DNA of 64,000 bases from Caballeronia udeis (lineage in GTDB: Bacteria; Pseudomonadota; Gammaproteobacteria; Burkholderiales; Burkholderiaceae), in the NCBI RefSeq assembly GCF_001544555.2, contig NZ_FCOK02000011.1, positions 1 through 64,000 of the forward strand. Reading direction: 5' to 3'. The notes beneath the pieces are model-generated. The model made no database searches, was not told the origin of the DNA, and worked only from the letters and a program-made list of their open reading frames with translations. Positions 62,826-64,000 of this stretch are shown in pieces. Position 1 is the first letter of the stretch. Each line of letters starts with the position of its first letter. Both the position numbers and the translations under genes were made by a program.

Positions 62826-64000
62826 TCAGTTGAAAATGCCGAGCAGCGTTGTGAACAGCGTGGAGGCGGTCTGGATGACCTTGCTGTTGGCCTGGTACAA
62901 CTGCTGGTACTGAATCAGGTTGGCGGCCTCTTCATTCAGGTTCACGCCCGACACTGACTGCTGCGCCGACGTCGCCTGCGTGAGCACCGCGGTCGCCGAC
63001 GTACTGGAACTCTGCAGATTGTTGGTCTCGTTGCCGATCTGGTTGACGTAGTTCGCGTACGCGCTCGTCAACGAGTCCGTGCCGCCGTTCAGCGACTTCG
63101 CCGACCCGAGATTCGCCATCGCGAGTGCGTTGCTGCCGTCGCTGCTGCCGCCCTTGTTCGCCGCGATGGTGAAGGTATCGCCATTTGCCGGCGTGCCGCT
63201 GATCGTTGCGCTGACACCCGTACCGTTCGATAGGGTGAGACCCTGCGCGGGGTTGTAGGCGATCGGCAAACCCGGCGCAACGGTCGTGCCGTTCGGCAAC
63301 GTGACCTGCACGTTCGACGTAAATTGCTGCGCCGTCGAGTTGTACGTCAGCGTCATGCTGCTCGGGATCGAATATCCGGCTGTCACGGTCGCCGCCGAGA
63401 TGTTCGCGGTGCCTGCGTTGCTCGCTCCCGCCGATGCCACCGCCGGAGACGCTGCAGCGATTGCGGTCGGGTTCGTGGTCACCAGCGTGAAGGCGGCGAG
63501 CGCGCCGCTCGTTGGCTGGATGTTGAACGAATCGCCGGCCTTCATGATGCCGCTCGTCACCGAGATATTCAGGCCCGCGATCGTGCCGGTGACCGCGCCG
63601 GTTGCGGTTGAAGTGGGCGCGAGGGTGCCGAGGACCGCGCCGCTCGCGCTGTCGGTGAGCGTGTAGTTGGTGCCGTTGTAGGACAGCGTGTAGTTGCCGT
63701 TGGTCGGCTGGGTCGGATTCGCAATCGATACGCTTAGCGGAGCAGTGCCCGTATTGCGCGAATTCGCATAGATGGTCGGGCTGCCGGTCGAGAACAGCGC
63801 GGTGCCGGGGTTGCCGTTCAGGTCCACGCCCAGCGCGTTTTGCTGGTTCAGCTGCGCGGCGAAACTGGTCGCGAGCGAGCCAAGCTGGGCCTGCGCCGGA
63901 TCGAGCGACTGGCTGCGGAACGCAAGCAATCCGCCTACCGTACCGCCGCCGAACGTGGAGTCCGGCAGATATTGCGTTTGCGCGGGCGTCTGCGGCGAGC
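62826..64000 (-). CDS. flgK: Flagellar hook-associated protein FlgK (HAP1), 5' end outside the window
   Basis: The 3' part of flgK: the reading frame stays open to the right edge, and the product here is 391 residues without its N-terminus. Conserved are PDSTFGGGTVGGLLAFRSQSLDPAQAQLG, LATSFAAQLNQQNALGVDLNGNPGTALFS near the edge, and the C-terminal VSGVNLNEEAANLIQYQQLYQANSKVIQTASTLFTTLLGIF. The Thr/Ser-rich middle shows repeated units such as TISGTPANGDTFTIAANKG, which also recur in FlgL, so the two share an insert-domain type. Confidence 0.94.
   Translation of the reverse strand, partial: SPQTPAQTQYLPDSTFGGGTVGGLLAFRSQSLDPAQAQLGSLATSFAAQLNQQNALGVDLNGNPGTALFSTGSPTIYANSRNTGTAPLSVSIANPTQPTNGNYTLSYNGTNYTLTDSASGAVLGTLAPTSTATGAVTGTIAGLNISVTSGIMKAGDSFNIQPTSGALAAFTLVTTNPTAIAAASPAVASAGASNAGTANISAATVTAGYSIPSSMTLTYNSTAQQFTSNVQVTLPNGTTVAPGLPIAYNPAQGLTLSNGTGVSATISGTPANGDTFTIAANKGGSSDGSNALAMANLGSAKSLNGGTDSLTSAYANYVNQIGNETNNLQSSSTSATAVLTQATSAQQSVSGVNLNEEAANLIQYQQLYQANSKVIQTASTLFTTLLGIFN

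Noticed and set aside
1..64000. CRISPR arrays, tRNA or rRNA genes, IS elements, prophage
   Set aside because: No regularly spaced repeats, cloverleaf sequences, transposase motifs or phage structural genes were seen. The holin-family gene at 36324 belongs to a chromosomal family.

Overview
The window is high-GC, gene-dense chromosomal DNA from a betaproteobacterium, most likely Burkholderiaceae of the Paraburkholderia/Caballeronia/Burkholderia type. The evidence is the gene content and arrangement: fliE divergent from fliFGHIJK and fliLMNOPQR, an ahcY-metF operon behind an SAH riboswitch, a pxpBCA operon followed by DUF969/DUF979 genes, and a divergent lysR-lrgAB locus. No IS element, prophage, CRISPR array, tRNA or rRNA was seen. 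The assignment rests on recognised families, not on any search.

Left part (1-8170): a DhaL-type kinase subunit and an SDR dehydrogenase; then a locus made of an amino-acid ABC binding protein, an RpiR-type regulator, a class III aminotransferase and a carboxymuconolactone-decarboxylase-like protein. Near-identical palindromes (consensus ACAACATATGTTGT) lie in front of the regulator, the aminotransferase and the binding protein, so these genes look like one small catabolic regulon. A short orphan gene and a Fic protein follow.

Middle part (8170-44630): mostly housekeeping. A PQQ-repeat-like lipoprotein; glmU-glmS; a pteridine/tRNA operon (FolM-like SDR, folB, ttcA) divergent from a MidA-type methyltransferase; cca-GST; an NDUFA9-like protein; a lytic transglycosylase divergent from 5-formyl-THF cyclo-ligase; a MarR-like regulator divergent from pxpBCA and the DUF969/DUF979 membrane pair (5-oxoproline use); the dppABCDF peptide ABC transporter with a GumN/TraB protein; the SAH-riboswitch operon ahcY-(holin-like)-metF; lrgAB with a LysR regulator; a DUF937-OmpA envelope protein; and an AidB-like acyl-CoA dehydrogenase.

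Right part (44690-64000): a flagellar block. On the minus strand are fliE, fliS, fliT, a FliK-like gene and an FlhB-C-terminal-like gene; on the plus strand fliFGHIJK and fliLMNOPQR; then flgL and the 3' part of flgK on the minus strand, cut by the window edge. A second Fic gene, of the DUF4172 type and with dyad operators, sits between fliR and flgL. Together these genes encode the MS ring, C ring, export gate, export ATPase complex, hook-length ruler, chaperones and hook-filament junction.

The most interesting non-coding signals are the RpiR-locus palindromes, the SAH riboswitch with an extra hairpin insert, twin GACCAGAG hairpins in the fliS leader, the dyads over the second fic start, and a small cluster of DnaA-box-like 9-mers at 1641-1816.
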